Source of the DNA: UBA7328 sp002471345
Lineage (GTDB): Bacteria; Bacteroidota; Bacteroidia; Chitinophagales; Saprospiraceae
Assembly: GCA_964011275.1 (NCBI GenBank)
Contig: CAXGOB010000020.1
Span: forward strand, 1-64,000
DNA: 64,000 nucleotides
Direction: 5' to 3'
The notes beneath the pieces are model-generated. The model saw nothing but the letters and a program-made list of their open reading frames with translations. It was not told the origin of the DNA and searched no databases. Below, piece after piece: positions 9,170 to 18,079 of this stretch. Every line of letters starts with the position of its first letter. The stretch's first letter is position 1. Made by a program: the position numbers and the translations under genes.

Positions 9170-9419
9170 CGTCTGCCGTACCATTAATATCTGCTCTTGT
9201 AACGCCTATAATATAATTAGATCCATGAAGATCTGAAGATTGGCCATGCTGAGCATCTTCCTCTACTAGAGGATCTGAGCGACTCTCTTCCAATTACTAT
9301 TCAGCTCCATTGTATTGATAGATATAAACTAATCTAGGCTTACCATTACCTTTGTCCTGAGCTTTCCTTTCTGAGACTAAAATATAGTCACCATTAATTG
9401 AAAATTCTAACCCTAGATG
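9170..9419 (-). pseudogene. Decayed FG-GAP / beta-propeller repeat gene remnant
   Basis: The 760-base gap between 8824 and 9584 holds no intact gene, but on the minus strand 9170-9419 reads as protein-like sequence: GLEFSINGDYILVSERKA, then RLVYIYQYNGAE, two stops in a row (9294-9299), then LEESRSDPLVEED, SSDLHGSNYIIGVTRADINGTA. The pattern of SINGDYILV, YIYQYNGAEW and GSNYIIG is that of FG-GAP/integrin-alpha-like propeller repeats found in large secreted Bacteroidota proteins. TAG TAA in place of an expected TGG CAA would explain the double stop. No start, signal peptide or tail remains, so this is a fragment. Confidence 0.5.
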
Positions 9420-9584
9420 ATGATTGATTCATTCTGCTTGCAAAGTGCTTTAAGACTAAAACATGAAAATTGACTAGGCTTAAGGAAAGTCTTTTTGTCA
9501 ATTGCCACGCCGTCACACCCTTAATCAGCCATGTAATCATTACTCTAATAATTATATATTCGAATTTATAAATATGATTCTTAG

Positions 9585-10820
9585 ATGAACGATAAAATAA
9601 AGTGCCCAAATTGTTCTCATCAATTCGATGTGGAGGAAGCATTAAGTGGTCAGATACAAGCTCAACTTCAAGCTAAATTCGAGCAGAGGTTATCAAAGCA
9701 AGCAGAAATTTTTCAGAATAAGGAACATGAGTTAAAAAAGCAAAGGGAAGAATTTGAAAAGAAAAAAGAAAAAGAAAATGAGCTTTTTAAGCAACGCCTC
9801 AATGAAAAGTTAGCTGTAGAATCTCAAAAAAATCTTAAAGACACCCAAGAGTCTTTTCAATTAAAGCTTAGTGCATTGCAAGATGAGAATGAAAAGAGGA
9901 AAGCTGAAAATCTTGAACTGAAGCATAAGGAATTGGAACTTCTTAAAAGAGAGAATCAAATCAATGAAAAAACCGAAGAACTGCAATTAACTCTAGAGAA
10001 GGAAATGATAAAAAGACAAGGTGAAATAGAAGAAGTAGCGAGGAAAAAAGAGCGGGATGCTTTTGAATTAGAAAAACTACAACTTCTAAAACAAATAGAG
10101 GATAATAAGAAACTGGCTGAGGAGATGAAACGCAAGGCTGAGCAGGGGTCCATGCAATTGCAAGGCGAAGTGCAAGAGATTGCTATAGAGGACTTATTGG
10201 CTCAGACCTATCCTTTTGATGATATTCAAGAAGTGCCAAAGGGGATAAATGGTGCAGATGTAATACAGACAGTGTTAAATCGAAGTCAGCAAGAATGTGG
10301 TAAAATCGTTTATGAAAGTAAGAGAACTAAGAATTTTGACAATAAATGGATTGAAAAATTGAAGCAGGATCAAGTAAGAGTAAAAGGTGACATTGCGGTG
10401 TTAGTTACCCAAACCTTGCCCAAAGATTTGAATCAGTTCGACTACAAGGATGGTGTATGGATATGTCGATTTGATGAAATAAAAAGCGTATCAAAAGTTC
10501 TCAGAGAACTTTTACTTGCTACGCAGTCCGTAAAAATAGTCCAAGCTAATAAAGGAGATAAGATGGAATTGCTCTATAGCTATCTTACTGGAAATGATTT
10601 TGTTCAAAAAGTGAAAAGGGTAGTAGAAACCTATGATCTTATGGTCCAACAATTGAATTCTGAAAAGAAAGCAACTTTTAGAATGTGGGGTGAAAGAGAG
10701 AAACAAATTTGGCTGGTACAAGAGAATGTAAATGCCCTGTTCGGAGATATAAAAGGTATAGCAGGTACTGCTCTTGGTGATGGAGGTTTAATGGAGTTAG
10801 CAGAACCTGAAATAACTTAG
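9585..10820 (+). CDS. DUF2130 coiled-coil protein
   Basis: A 411-residue protein with three parts. The start MNDKIKCPNCSHQFD holds a CxxC pair typical of a half zinc ribbon. Residues about 25-200 are a long Lys/Glu/Gln-rich coiled coil. The C-terminal part, from IAIEDLLAQTYPFDDIQEVPKGINGADVIQ onward, is the DUF2130 domain, including KIVYESKRTKNFDNKWIEKLKQD and the end RMWGEREKQIW. The KIVYESKRTKNF block resembles the catalytic strand of restriction-endonuclease-fold domains (E-x-K type), so nuclease activity on DNA is plausible but not shown for the family. No defence partner genes lie beside it; the next gene is a Rossmann-fold gene on the same strand. Confidence 0.88.
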   Translation: MNDKIKCPNCSHQFDVEEALSGQIQAQLQAKFEQRLSKQAEIFQNKEHELKKQREEFEKKKEKENELFKQRLNEKLAVESQKNLKDTQESFQLKLSALQDENEKRKAENLELKHKELELLKRENQINEKTEELQLTLEKEMIKRQGEIEEVARKKERDAFELEKLQLLKQIEDNKKLAEEMKRKAEQGSMQLQGEVQEIAIEDLLAQTYPFDDIQEVPKGINGADVIQTVLNRSQQECGKIVYESKRTKNFDNKWIEKLKQDQVRVKGDIAVLVTQTLPKDLNQFDYKDGVWICRFDEIKSVSKVLRELLLATQSVKIVQANKGDKMELLYSYLTGNDFVQKVKRVVETYDLMVQQLNSEKKATFRMWGEREKQIWLVQENVNALFGDIKGIAGTALGDGGLMELAEPEIT

Positions 10821-10831
10821 AATTAAATGAT

Positions 10832-11485
10832 ATGAAAGTAATTATAACTGGAGCCTCAGGTATGATCGGTGGTATTGTTCTCGACCATTGCATTAACTCA
10901 GATAAGATTGACGAAGTAGTATCAATAGGTAGAAGAAAGATCAATCAAGAGCATTCAAAACTCACTCAAATTGTAAGAGTAGACTTTTTAAATTATGATG
11001 ATATCTCGGATCATTTTATATATGTAGATGGAGTGTATTAGTGTCAAGGTGTAAATACAGGGGCGGTTTCTAAGGAAATGTTTGAAACAATTACAGTTAA
11101 TTATGTTGAAACATTTATAAATAAACTAAAGAAAGAAAGCCCAATGGCATTCGTCTCCTTCTTGAGTGGAGCAGGGGCAGACCAAACAGAAAAGAGTCGT
11201 GCTGCATTTGCTAAGTTTAAAGGTAAAGCAGAAAAAGTACTATTGAAGGACATTGATAAACTATTCATTTTTAGACCTGGTTATATCTATCCCGTAACAC
11301 CCAGAAAAGAGCCTAATCTAATGTATATCGTTACCAGATTCCTTTATCCATTAATCAGACTTTTCGGAAACAAAGTCAGTATAAGATCTTCAGATTTGGC
11401 AGAGGCTATGTTCTTATCAGGCTTCAATTCCCCTTCTCAATCGATTTTGGAGAATAATGAAATTTTGGACTATATGAATTCATAA
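10832..11485 (+). pseudogene. NAD(P)-binding epimerase-like gene with an in-frame TAG
   Basis: The frame opens MKVIITGASGMIGGIVLDHC, a classic Rossmann dinucleotide loop (GASGMIG), and runs 69 codons to a TAG at 11039-11041. Continuing in the same frame gives CQGVNTGAVSKEMFETITVNY and the rest of the protein to TAA at 11483-11485; the ATG at 11078 is merely an internal methionine. The joined 217-residue product is a normal-length short NAD(P)-dependent epimerase/oxidoreductase, with the family-typical segments SFLSGAGADQTEKSRAAFAKFKGKAE and RPGYIYPVTPR. One nonsense codon therefore splits it. The gene lies 11 bases after the DUF2130 gene and 22 before dedA. Confidence 0.8.
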
Positions 11486-11507
11486 TGTTTTTCAGTAAAA
11501 TTGGTAA

Positions 11508-12089
11508 ATGGAAAGTTTTTATGAAGGCTGCGGTTATATCGCAACTTTTTTAGGCACCTTATTGGAAGGAGAATTGTCTCTAATTACTTCTATGCTTGGG
11601 GCAAAAATGGGTTATTATAATGTTGGGATTGCCATGGGATTTGCATTTGCTGGGGCATGGGTGGCGGATTGGTTCAAGTTCTTAATAGGAAAGACCAAAG
11701 GCAAGGCTCTTTTAGAAAAGAAACCCAAAATCCTGTTGAAAGTCGATAAAGCTACGACATGGTTTGAGAGTCATCCATATCTTATTTTGACCTTTTACAA
11801 GTTCTTTTTAGGCACGACCACTGTTATTCTACTTTTAGCAGGATTAAAAAATGTTTCATACTTAAGATTTGCTATACATTCTGGTATCAGTGTGTTACTC
11901 TGGGTATTGGTCATTGGAGGTTTAGGTTATCACTGTGCTGATCTATTGATTAAGAATATTGAGCTGTTTTCTATGCATAAGTTGAAAGTTTTGAGCGCTT
12001 TAGCACTACTCATTTTTATCTATTGGTTTTTTGTAAAAAGATCATTCAGATCATATTCGATGAATGCTAGTAGAATTGAATCGGATTAA
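11508..12089 (+). CDS. DedA-family membrane protein
   Basis: A 193-residue protein with four or five hydrophobic helices. Residues 10-35 hold the DedA signature region (ATFLGTLLEGELSLITSMLG), with the conserved acidic pair in LLEGELSLI. The segment FAGAWVADWFKFLIGKTKG and the later FYKFFLGTTTVILLLAGL correspond to the re-entrant and amphipathic parts of the family. DedA proteins sit in the inner membrane and are linked to proton-motive-force homeostasis and lipid-carrier scrambling (undecaprenyl phosphate flipping). It shares strand and close spacing with the preceding genes. Confidence 0.85.
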   Translation: MESFYEGCGYIATFLGTLLEGELSLITSMLGAKMGYYNVGIAMGFAFAGAWVADWFKFLIGKTKGKALLEKKPKILLKVDKATTWFESHPYLILTFYKFFLGTTTVILLLAGLKNVSYLRFAIHSGISVLLWVLVIGGLGYHCADLLIKNIELFSMHKLKVLSALALLIFIYWFFVKRSFRSYSMNASRIESD

Positions 12090-12191
12090 AAGTTTTAAAA
12101 GATTCAAAAGAGCTATTCTATATTTTAATATAGACCTTCTTACAGCTCTATTTAAAATCATACATTTACTGCAATCAATAAAGAGTGATAA

Positions 12192-13190
12192 ATGCCAAAT
12201 GGGAAAATAACAGGTATTGGTTTTTACGTACCTGATAATGTGGTAACAAATGATGACCTAGCCAAAATTATAGATACATCAGACGAATGGATAAGAGAAC
12301 GATCAGGTATTGAACAAAGGCGATATTTCGTAAAAGGGGTAGATACTGTATCTAGTATGGCAGGGCATGCATCAAAGATGGCATTAGAAAGGGCAAATCT
12401 AGATGCACAAGAAATAGATTGCATCATTTTAGCGACTATCACACCAAATTACACACTTCCAGGGAGTGCTGTACTATTACAGAGAGAATTAGGCCTTTGT
12501 GGAAAGTCTGTTCCTTCTTTTGATATCAGACAGTCTTGTAGTGGATTCATTTATGGATTAGCAATGGCTAATGATTTTATAAGATCAGGCTCTTATAAGA
12601 ACATTATGGTAGTAGGTTCAGAAATTCAATCTACTTTCTTAGAAATGACTGATGAACATCGGAACACCGCGGTTTTATTTGCTGATGGATCAGGAGCTGT
12701 AGTGGTACAAGCCAATGAGGAAGATGATATGGGTATTCTGAGTACTCATCTCCATTCTGATGGGACATATGCAGAAAATCTGATGGTAGAATATCCTAGA
12801 TCCCATAATCGGAAAGAAGATATGAGCAATGGAGTAATGGGCCTTAATATGGATGGAAGATTAGTATTTAAACATGCACTTCAAAAATTTCCCGCTGTTA
12901 TAAATGAAGCTTTAGAAGCCAATGGTAATTCTATTAGTGATTTAGATATGCTTATTCCCCATCAAGCAAATCTGCGTATAGCTCAGGCAGTGCAAAGAAT
13001 TTTAGAGATTCCGGATGAAAAAGTTCATAACAACATCATGAAATATGGCAATACTACAGCTGCTTCGATCCCAATAGCGCTTAATGAAGCATGGGAACTA
13101 GGCAAAGTAAAAGAAGGAGATTTGATATGCCTGGCTGCTTTTGGAAGTGGATTCACTTGGGGGAGTTGCTTGATGAAGTGGGCTTACTGA
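12192..13190 (+). CDS. fabH: 3-oxoacyl-ACP synthase III
   Basis: A 332-residue thiolase-fold enzyme of the expected FabH length. The catalytic triad is visible: Cys116 in DIRQSCSGFIYGL, His257 in LIPHQANLRI and Asn287 in KYGNTTAASIPIAL. The start MPNGKITGIGFYVPDNVVTN and the block TSDEWIRERSGIEQRRY are typical. FabH condenses an acyl-CoA with malonyl-ACP to begin fatty-acid synthesis in the cytosol. This copy stands alone rather than in a plsX-fabH-fabD cluster, so it may be an extra copy serving special or branched lipids. An AT-rich stretch of about 100 bases, including an imperfect palindrome near 12115-12132, lies upstream. Confidence 0.9.
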   Translation: MPNGKITGIGFYVPDNVVTNDDLAKIIDTSDEWIRERSGIEQRRYFVKGVDTVSSMAGHASKMALERANLDAQEIDCIILATITPNYTLPGSAVLLQRELGLCGKSVPSFDIRQSCSGFIYGLAMANDFIRSGSYKNIMVVGSEIQSTFLEMTDEHRNTAVLFADGSGAVVVQANEEDDMGILSTHLHSDGTYAENLMVEYPRSHNRKEDMSNGVMGLNMDGRLVFKHALQKFPAVINEALEANGNSISDLDMLIPHQANLRIAQAVQRILEIPDEKVHNNIMKYGNTTAASIPIALNEAWELGKVKEGDLICLAAFGSGFTWGSCLMKWAY

Positions 13191-13387
13191 TTTAGTAGAA
13201 AATTAAAATTTCTACAATACTAAAGGTGAGACTTCTATTTACCAAGATCTGTTTTAAAAAAAAATACTGTATTTGTTTTGAATCGGAGGGAGATAATAGG
13301 CCGTTATCTTTCTATGATTATTTTGTATAGAAATTTTAAAATTTAATCTAAATCATTTTACATTACGATTAGAATTCATTTGTCTTG

Positions 13388-13395
13388 TACATTTG
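13388..13395 (+). promoter_or_regulatory. Bacteroidota -7 promoter box TACATTTG
   Basis: TACATTTG fits the Bacteroidota -7 consensus TAnnTTTG exactly. A good -33 box is not obvious. The box overlaps the TTG at 13393 that opens the longest frame of the next gene; transcription would begin several bases later, which argues that translation really begins at the ATG at 13423. Confidence 0.45.
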
Positions 13396-13422
13396 AATAT
13401 TATACCTCAATTAAAAAATGAA

Positions 13423-14214
13423 ATGCCACTTCCTTCTACATCGTATTTTCTGAGAGACTGTACCATTACTTTTCATAACCTATTGAATGTCAATGAGTTT
13501 ACACGTAAAAATGAACTCTGGAAAGGATTGATGAAATATAAATGGCTATCCAAAATGCTGTTTGTTTTCGCAATTTTTGCAAGTGTTTTACTCATAATGT
13601 CAGTTGTGGATTGGTGGAGTCAGACACCTGATCAAGTGAACTCGTTAACTGAATTAGGAAGTGTGGCATCATCTCTTTTTAAAGGTGGATATGACCTGTT
13701 TGTGATTGGAGGTCTTAAATATGTAGTCTTGATTTTAGCCGAGGTTGTGATATTTCATTTTGCTAGGAGGTCATTGGAAATTGTAACAAATGAAGAAGTT
13801 GATAATTCTTTTGAGGCGTTTTGGATTGCTCAAAAGAGAATGGTCAAAGTGGCAATCTTTTCTTTTATTATGGAGTCGATATATTCACTTGTTTTTAAAT
13901 TAGGCACCTCAATTATTGGCCTAGGATGGATTAACCCTGCTGGAATATTTTTGATTCAATGTTTCTTTCTAGGTTATGCAATTATTGATAACTACAATGA
14001 GATATTTCATTTAACTCTGAAACAAAGTTTCAAAGTAGCACAGAGATATGCAGGGGTCGCTTTGGTCATTGGAATACCGGTATATCTTATTATGTTGATG
14101 CCATTATTAGGCACTATTTTGGGTCCTATACTTGGAGCAATAGCTGCTACTATTACCATGAACAAATTAGTCAGGATAGATGGAGGGTTAGATTGGGCAT
14201 ATCAGATAGAATAG
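13423..14214 (+). CDS. EI24/CysZ-like integral membrane protein
   Basis: From the ATG at 13423 the protein has 263 residues; the open frame extends back to a TTG at 13393, but that codon lies in a promoter-like box. About six hydrophobic helices are spread over the sequence, with a long amphipathic N-terminal region (TSYFLRDCTITFHNLLNVNEF). The order of helices and the ending GPILGAIAATITMNKLVRID resemble the EI24 domain family that includes the sulfate permease CysZ. The similarity is read by eye and the substrate is unknown. It converges with the metallo-beta-lactamase-fold gene, leaving only 16 bases between stop codons. Confidence 0.6.
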   Translation: MPLPSTSYFLRDCTITFHNLLNVNEFTRKNELWKGLMKYKWLSKMLFVFAIFASVLLIMSVVDWWSQTPDQVNSLTELGSVASSLFKGGYDLFVIGGLKYVVLILAEVVIFHFARRSLEIVTNEEVDNSFEAFWIAQKRMVKVAIFSFIMESIYSLVFKLGTSIIGLGWINPAGIFLIQCFFLGYAIIDNYNEIFHLTLKQSFKVAQRYAGVALVIGIPVYLIMLMPLLGTILGPILGAIAATITMNKLVRIDGGLDWAYQIE

Positions 14215-14230
14215 AAGATTTTCTTTTGTG

Positions 14231-15199
14231 TTATTGCATATGATTTTTTCCAATTAGGAATGAAAAATGTTCAAATTCATAAATTGCCGCGTTGTCGTCT
14301 TCGGGATGTGCATCTGAATCTTTTGGTTTAGCCGACTTCCTCCCAGATACAATATCAGCATAGGCATTTTTAAGATCTATTAATCTTTCAGGTTGAGCCA
14401 CAGGAGTATTATGTGCTGGGAAAACCCTCTTTAATATAGGTGTTAAATCAGCTAGTTTGCCGATACTTTTTTCATAAGATTTCAAGTCAGTTCCTTCAAA
14501 AAATAACCAAATGGTTGCTTCATAAAAAGTGTCTCCTGTCCATAGATATCCATTTGTTCTATCGAGAATTGCTATAGCATCTGGAGTATGACCAGGCACT
14601 GATATTATTTCAATTTCTCTTTCTCCTAATTCCAAAATGGATCCATTTCCTATGTGGCCTGAGATCTTAAATGGATTGATATGATAATTAGAAACATCTC
14701 TATGCTCAAGATGAATATTACAAAATGCCTCAGGCTCAACTTCATGTGCTACTTGTGCATGTGACCATCCCTGTTCGGCCCATTTATGGGTATATGCGAT
14801 ATCCATAGCAAGGATATTGTCGAACTCATAATTACTTCCTATGTGATCATAGTGTGTATGTGAGTTCACGACCATGACAGGTAGGTTTGTAATTTCCTTT
14901 ACCACGACAGACATGGAATCTAATCCCATACCTGTATCAAAAAGTAGAGCTTTCTCCTTGCCTAAAATGAGATATGAAATGACTTCTTGATAGTTATATG
15001 GTTCAGCAATGGCAAATACGTCATGACCCACTTTGTAGACTTTAAACCACGATGAAGAAGTGGATATTTCTGAGTGTTGCTCGAATTGAGGTCTTATTTC
15101 TTGTTCACACCAACTCAACTCTGCATTGATGTTCTTTTCTGTCTTACAATTGAAAAATAAAATAGAAATAGTGGATAATATCAAGATCAATCTCATCAT
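14231..15199 (-). CDS. MBL-fold metallo-hydrolase lipoprotein
   Basis: The start is taken at the ATG at 15199 (MMRLILILSTISILFFNC), because this gives a lipoprotein signal with lipobox LFFNC; the frame continues 15 codons upstream without a better start. The mature enzyme shows the metallo-beta-lactamase-fold metal motif HTHYDHIG, a later GHTPDAI (metal His) and TGDTFYEA (bridging Asp), and PAHNTP near the end. These give a two-metal centre of the glyoxalase II/lactonase type. It is anchored outside the cytoplasm, so its substrate is probably an extracytoplasmic ester, thioester or lactone. Identity beyond the fold is not visible. Confidence 0.85.
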   Translation of the reverse strand: MMRLILILSTISILFFNCKTEKNINAELSWCEQEIRPQFEQHSEISTSSSWFKVYKVGHDVFAIAEPYNYQEVISYLILGKEKALLFDTGMGLDSMSVVVKEITNLPVMVVNSHTHYDHIGSNYEFDNILAMDIAYTHKWAEQGWSHAQVAHEVEPEAFCNIHLEHRDVSNYHINPFKISGHIGNGSILELGEREIEIISVPGHTPDAIAILDRTNGYLWTGDTFYEATIWLFFEGTDLKSYEKSIGKLADLTPILKRVFPAHNTPVAQPERLIDLKNAYADIVSGRKSAKPKDSDAHPEDDNAAIYEFEHFSFLIGKNHMQ

Positions 15200-15398
15200 A
15201 CCAAAATATGATAAACTTGAAGATGAATAAAAAAAAACATTCATAAAAAGAATGAATATTTGATATAATTAATCATTAACATGTTTACTTATTTCAAGGA
15301 TAACATTATTTTGTCCTAAGTAGCAGTGGCATATTTTACATATAGGTATTCATTAAAACATATAAAAGAAATATCTTCCACTTTGGTAGGTATACAAC

Positions 15399-15408
15399 TG
15401 TTAGGTAC
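15399..15408 (+). repeat. Left copy of 10-bp inverted repeat (TGTTAGGTAC)
   Basis: TGTTAGGTAC, 27 bases before the start codon of the next gene. Its exact reverse complement lies at 16308-16317, across the last codons of the same gene. The core GTTAGGT fits the integron recombination consensus GTTRRRY. See the matching entry and the finding. Confidence 0.5.
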
Positions 15409-15434
15409 AACAGTAAAGAAATGCAAAAGAACTT

Positions 15435-16325
15435 ATGACAAACAAAGTTTTCGACAAATTGCTTTCATTAAAAGTTAAGGAGCAAAGTGAAAGAGTAATT
15501 CTTTCAATTGCAATAGTTAGTTATTTAATACACTTAATCCTAATTCTATTAGCTAACTATGATATAATACAAATAGAATCGAAACTACTTAAGAATCCTA
15601 TTGCAGCCATTTACACTCCTTTCTCATTCATATTGGTTTATGAAGTCTATCTACTTATATTTTTTCTGCCAAAATCAATTTCATTTTATATTGGGAAACA
15701 ATATGAAATAATAACACTTATCGTAATAAGAAGAATCTTCAAAAATATTGCAAATTTAGAACTTAATTCAAAATGGTTTCAATCTAAGAGTGATTTACAA
15801 TTTACATATGATACTCTAACATCATTAGTTCTTTTTCTTTTAATATATTTCTTCTACCAAAATATTGCAGGGAGAGATGATTCAATTGTAGAAACTCAAA
15901 AAAATCAAAAGAGAAATATAGAAAGATTTATAAACCTGAAAAAAACAATTGCTATACTATTGGTTCCTCTGTTAATGGGTCTTGCTATCTATACATTTGT
16001 TATATGGGTAAATACTACAATGAGTGATTATGGAAGTGGAATCGTTGCCTTCAAGAATATCAATAATATATTCTTTGATGAGTTTTTTACAGTTTTAATT
16101 ATAGTTGACGTTCTACTCTTATTATCATCCTTTTTTTACTCAGATAAATTTCATAAAATAATAAGAAACTCTGGTTTTGTAATTTCTACTATTTTAATTA
16201 AAATTTCATTCTCAACGGAAGGAATTGTAAACAATGCCTTAATTATAAGTGCTGTTTTATTCGGATTTTTAATTCTTCTTATCCATAACAAATTTGAAAA
16301 CAATGCGGTACCTAACAAAAGCTAA
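15435..16325 (+). CDS. Hypothetical six-helix membrane protein
   Basis: A 296-residue, very AT-rich gene that I do not recognise. About six to seven hydrophobic segments (starting SIAIVSYLIHLILILLANY at residues 25-43) are separated by short Lys/Asn-rich loops; a longer soluble loop (NQKRNIERFINLKKT) lies mid-protein. There is no signal peptide, so it should sit in the cytoplasmic membrane. The gene is framed by a 10-bp inverted repeat placed just before its start and over its stop, as if the whole unit were a movable cassette. Neighbours are unrelated orphan genes. Confidence 0.65.
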   Translation: MTNKVFDKLLSLKVKEQSERVILSIAIVSYLIHLILILLANYDIIQIESKLLKNPIAAIYTPFSFILVYEVYLLIFFLPKSISFYIGKQYEIITLIVIRRIFKNIANLELNSKWFQSKSDLQFTYDTLTSLVLFLLIYFFYQNIAGRDDSIVETQKNQKRNIERFINLKKTIAILLVPLLMGLAIYTFVIWVNTTMSDYGSGIVAFKNINNIFFDEFFTVLIIVDVLLLLSSFFYSDKFHKIIRNSGFVISTILIKISFSTEGIVNNALIISAVLFGFLILLIHNKFENNAVPNKS

Positions 16326-16440
16326 AAAGTCAATAGCCTCAATTCGTCGACTACTGCATTTAGCCGAGCCGTCAGACTGTGCAAAAACCTCAGAACATAA
16401 AAACCTGACAATTCATTGTTTTGGAACTTTAGCCACAAAG
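16308..16440 (+). other. Cassette-end-like non-coding element
   Basis: The right copy of the inverted repeat (GTACCTAACA, 16308-16317; core ACCTAAC fits RYYYAAC) overlaps the gene end. It is followed by about 120 bases with a different base composition from the AT-rich gene, including GCCGAGCCGTCAGACTGTGC. In an integron cassette this is where an attC site would begin, but I found no matching GTTRRRY end in the next 130 bases, so the identification is incomplete. Confidence 0.35.
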
Positions 16441-17970
16441 TGAATAACAAGAACATTATTTTATTTTTATTTTTAACAAGATATTCGGAAACCGAAAAAC
16501 AACAATCGAGCGAACGGAAACGCTGTCTTAAGGATTATCTTGTTTGTCTGCTACAACCCTTTTTCCTTTTGATGATCATAGTGTTTTCCAGGCCTATCGT
16601 AACAGCTCAAACCATTACAGGTTATCTGTCCCTACATGGGCATCAATCCATCCACCTTGACGGTTTTAATGGATTAGAATCTTATCGCATATCAACTACG
16701 ACTGTTGATTCGAGTGGCCATTTCGTACTCAGTTACTCTGCCAGGGATTATGGTGCTGGGACACTTAGATCTGGTGATGAAACGCCATTCATACTTATGC
16801 TCAGCGGGGAAGATATAGAAATCAAGGGCCAATCGCCGAGTAATCAGATGGCCATTTCAATAACTAATGGCCATGAAAATCAGTGGTTTCAAATTTATGG
16901 TAAAGAACATCTCATGCGGGAACAAGCTTTGAGCGCATGGACATTCCTGAAGGAAATGTACACATCGGATTCTTTATTTTCGATTCAGCAGGTACCACAG
17001 ACTTCGATCCAAGAAGAAATACAACGCTTACAAGAGGAAGATGCCTCCTACATAGACCGTTTACCAAAAGACAGTTATGTTCGTTGGTATCTACCTGTCC
17101 GGAAATTGGTAAGCTCGGTCTCCACCATTGCCCAATACCGTACCGAAGAAATACCTAATACCATCGAAGCATTCCGGGAATTGGACTATACAGACACGAG
17201 ATTATACAAAAGTGGCTTGCTTAAAGATGTCATTGAGAGTCATTTTTGGTTGTTGGCAAATAGTGGTCAGTCATTAGATGCTACATTTATCGAAATGCAA
17301 TACTCCATGGACGCCATGATGGAATCCCTTGCAGGTGACGAACATAATCTGAATGAAGTCACGGCCTACTTGTTCCATCTGCTGGAGCGGCATAGCTTTT
17401 TTGAGGCATCTGAGTATCTCGCCTTGAAAGTATTGAATGAAACTTCTTGCACCATAGATAGCGATCTGGTCAAACAACTAGAAACCTACCGAGCCATGAA
17501 AAAAGGGGAAAATCGCTCCTGACATTGTATTTGAAGGCGATTTTTTGGTTTCCGGATATGTACCCACTGATACACCAGATAAACTTTCAGATATTAGAAG
17601 CAGTCATATCCTGATTGTTTTTGGTGCAAGCTGGTGTCCCAAATGTACCGAAGAGCTTCCTGAAATAGCTAAAAATTACGATCAGTGGAAAAAACAAGGT
17701 GTAGAGGTAATCTACATTTCATTAGACGAAGATAAAGAAGGGCATAGTAGCTTTACAAAACCTTTTCCGTTTATGTCCATGTGCGATTATAAAAAATGGG
17801 ATAGTGAGATTGTAAATGATTACTATGTCTTTGCCACTCCGACAATGTATTTATTGGACAGCCAAAGAAAAATCCTCTTACGTCCCAATTCCGTGAAGCA
17901 GATGGATGCCTGGGTGGATTGGTATTTAGTGCAGGGGAATAAGCAAAGCAGTATGAATGAAACAAAGTGA
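16416..17970 (+). pseudogene. TlpA/thioredoxin-like protein, frameshifted
   Basis: Two frames read as one gene. The first (16416-17522) has a hydrophobic signal-like stretch (LMIIVFSRPIVTAQ) and an N-terminal DUF4369-like region, and ends GENRS-stop. Dropping one base in the run around 17500-17512 (a stretch of six A, four G, four A) restores GEIAPDIVFEGDFL and continues into the thioredoxin domain of the second frame, with FGASWCPKCTEELPEI carrying the redox pair CPKC and the cis-proline segment ATPTMYLLD. The fused product is a normal TlpA-like disulfide reductase tethered or exported to the periplasm. The shift is +1, caused by an extra base. The first 50 codons look foreign to the family and may belong to the upstream element. 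Base composition is visibly richer in G+C than the flanks. Confidence 0.7.
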
Positions 17971-17989
17971 ATGAAATGAAAAACTACGA

Positions 17990-18062
17990 AACGCTAACAA
18001 GCTGTGACCACATCATGCCTCCTGCCTCTGAACGACGGGTACGGCTAAGACGTAGCCTATTG
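17990..18062 (+). other. Non-coding spacer with a short perfect hairpin
   Basis: Between two broken genes. It holds CTAACAAGC followed by a G+C-rich stretch ending in GGCTAAGACGTAGCC, a five-base perfect stem. The style resembles the spacer after the membrane-protein gene at 16.3 kb, although I see no clear sequence identity between them. Confidence 0.3.
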
Positions 18063-18079
18063 GGTATAATGAGACAATC

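Noticed and set aside
9585..10820. DUF2130 gene as part of a defence system
   Set aside because: The E-x-K-like strand hints at a nuclease fold, but no helicase, methylase, retron or toxin gene is adjacent, so a defence role is not supported.
1292..11485. TAG read as a sense codon (altered code or suppressor)
   Set aside because: Two genes continue in frame past TAG, but TAG also ends clearly complete genes here (for example tesA, DUF2130 and EI24-like), and the IPTL-CTERM gene is broken by TAA, TAG and TGA alike. Ordinary nonsense mutation or read error is simpler.
17495..17530. Programmed -1 frameshift in the TlpA-like gene at A6-G4
   Set aside because: The downstream frame needs +1 (or -2), not -1, so a slippery heptamer would lead to the wrong frame.
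16310..18062. Complete integron attC sites after both orphan genes
   Set aside because: Outer-box-like cores are present at 15.4 and 16.3 kb only; I could not pair them with inner boxes or a closing core, so only the inverted repeat is reported.
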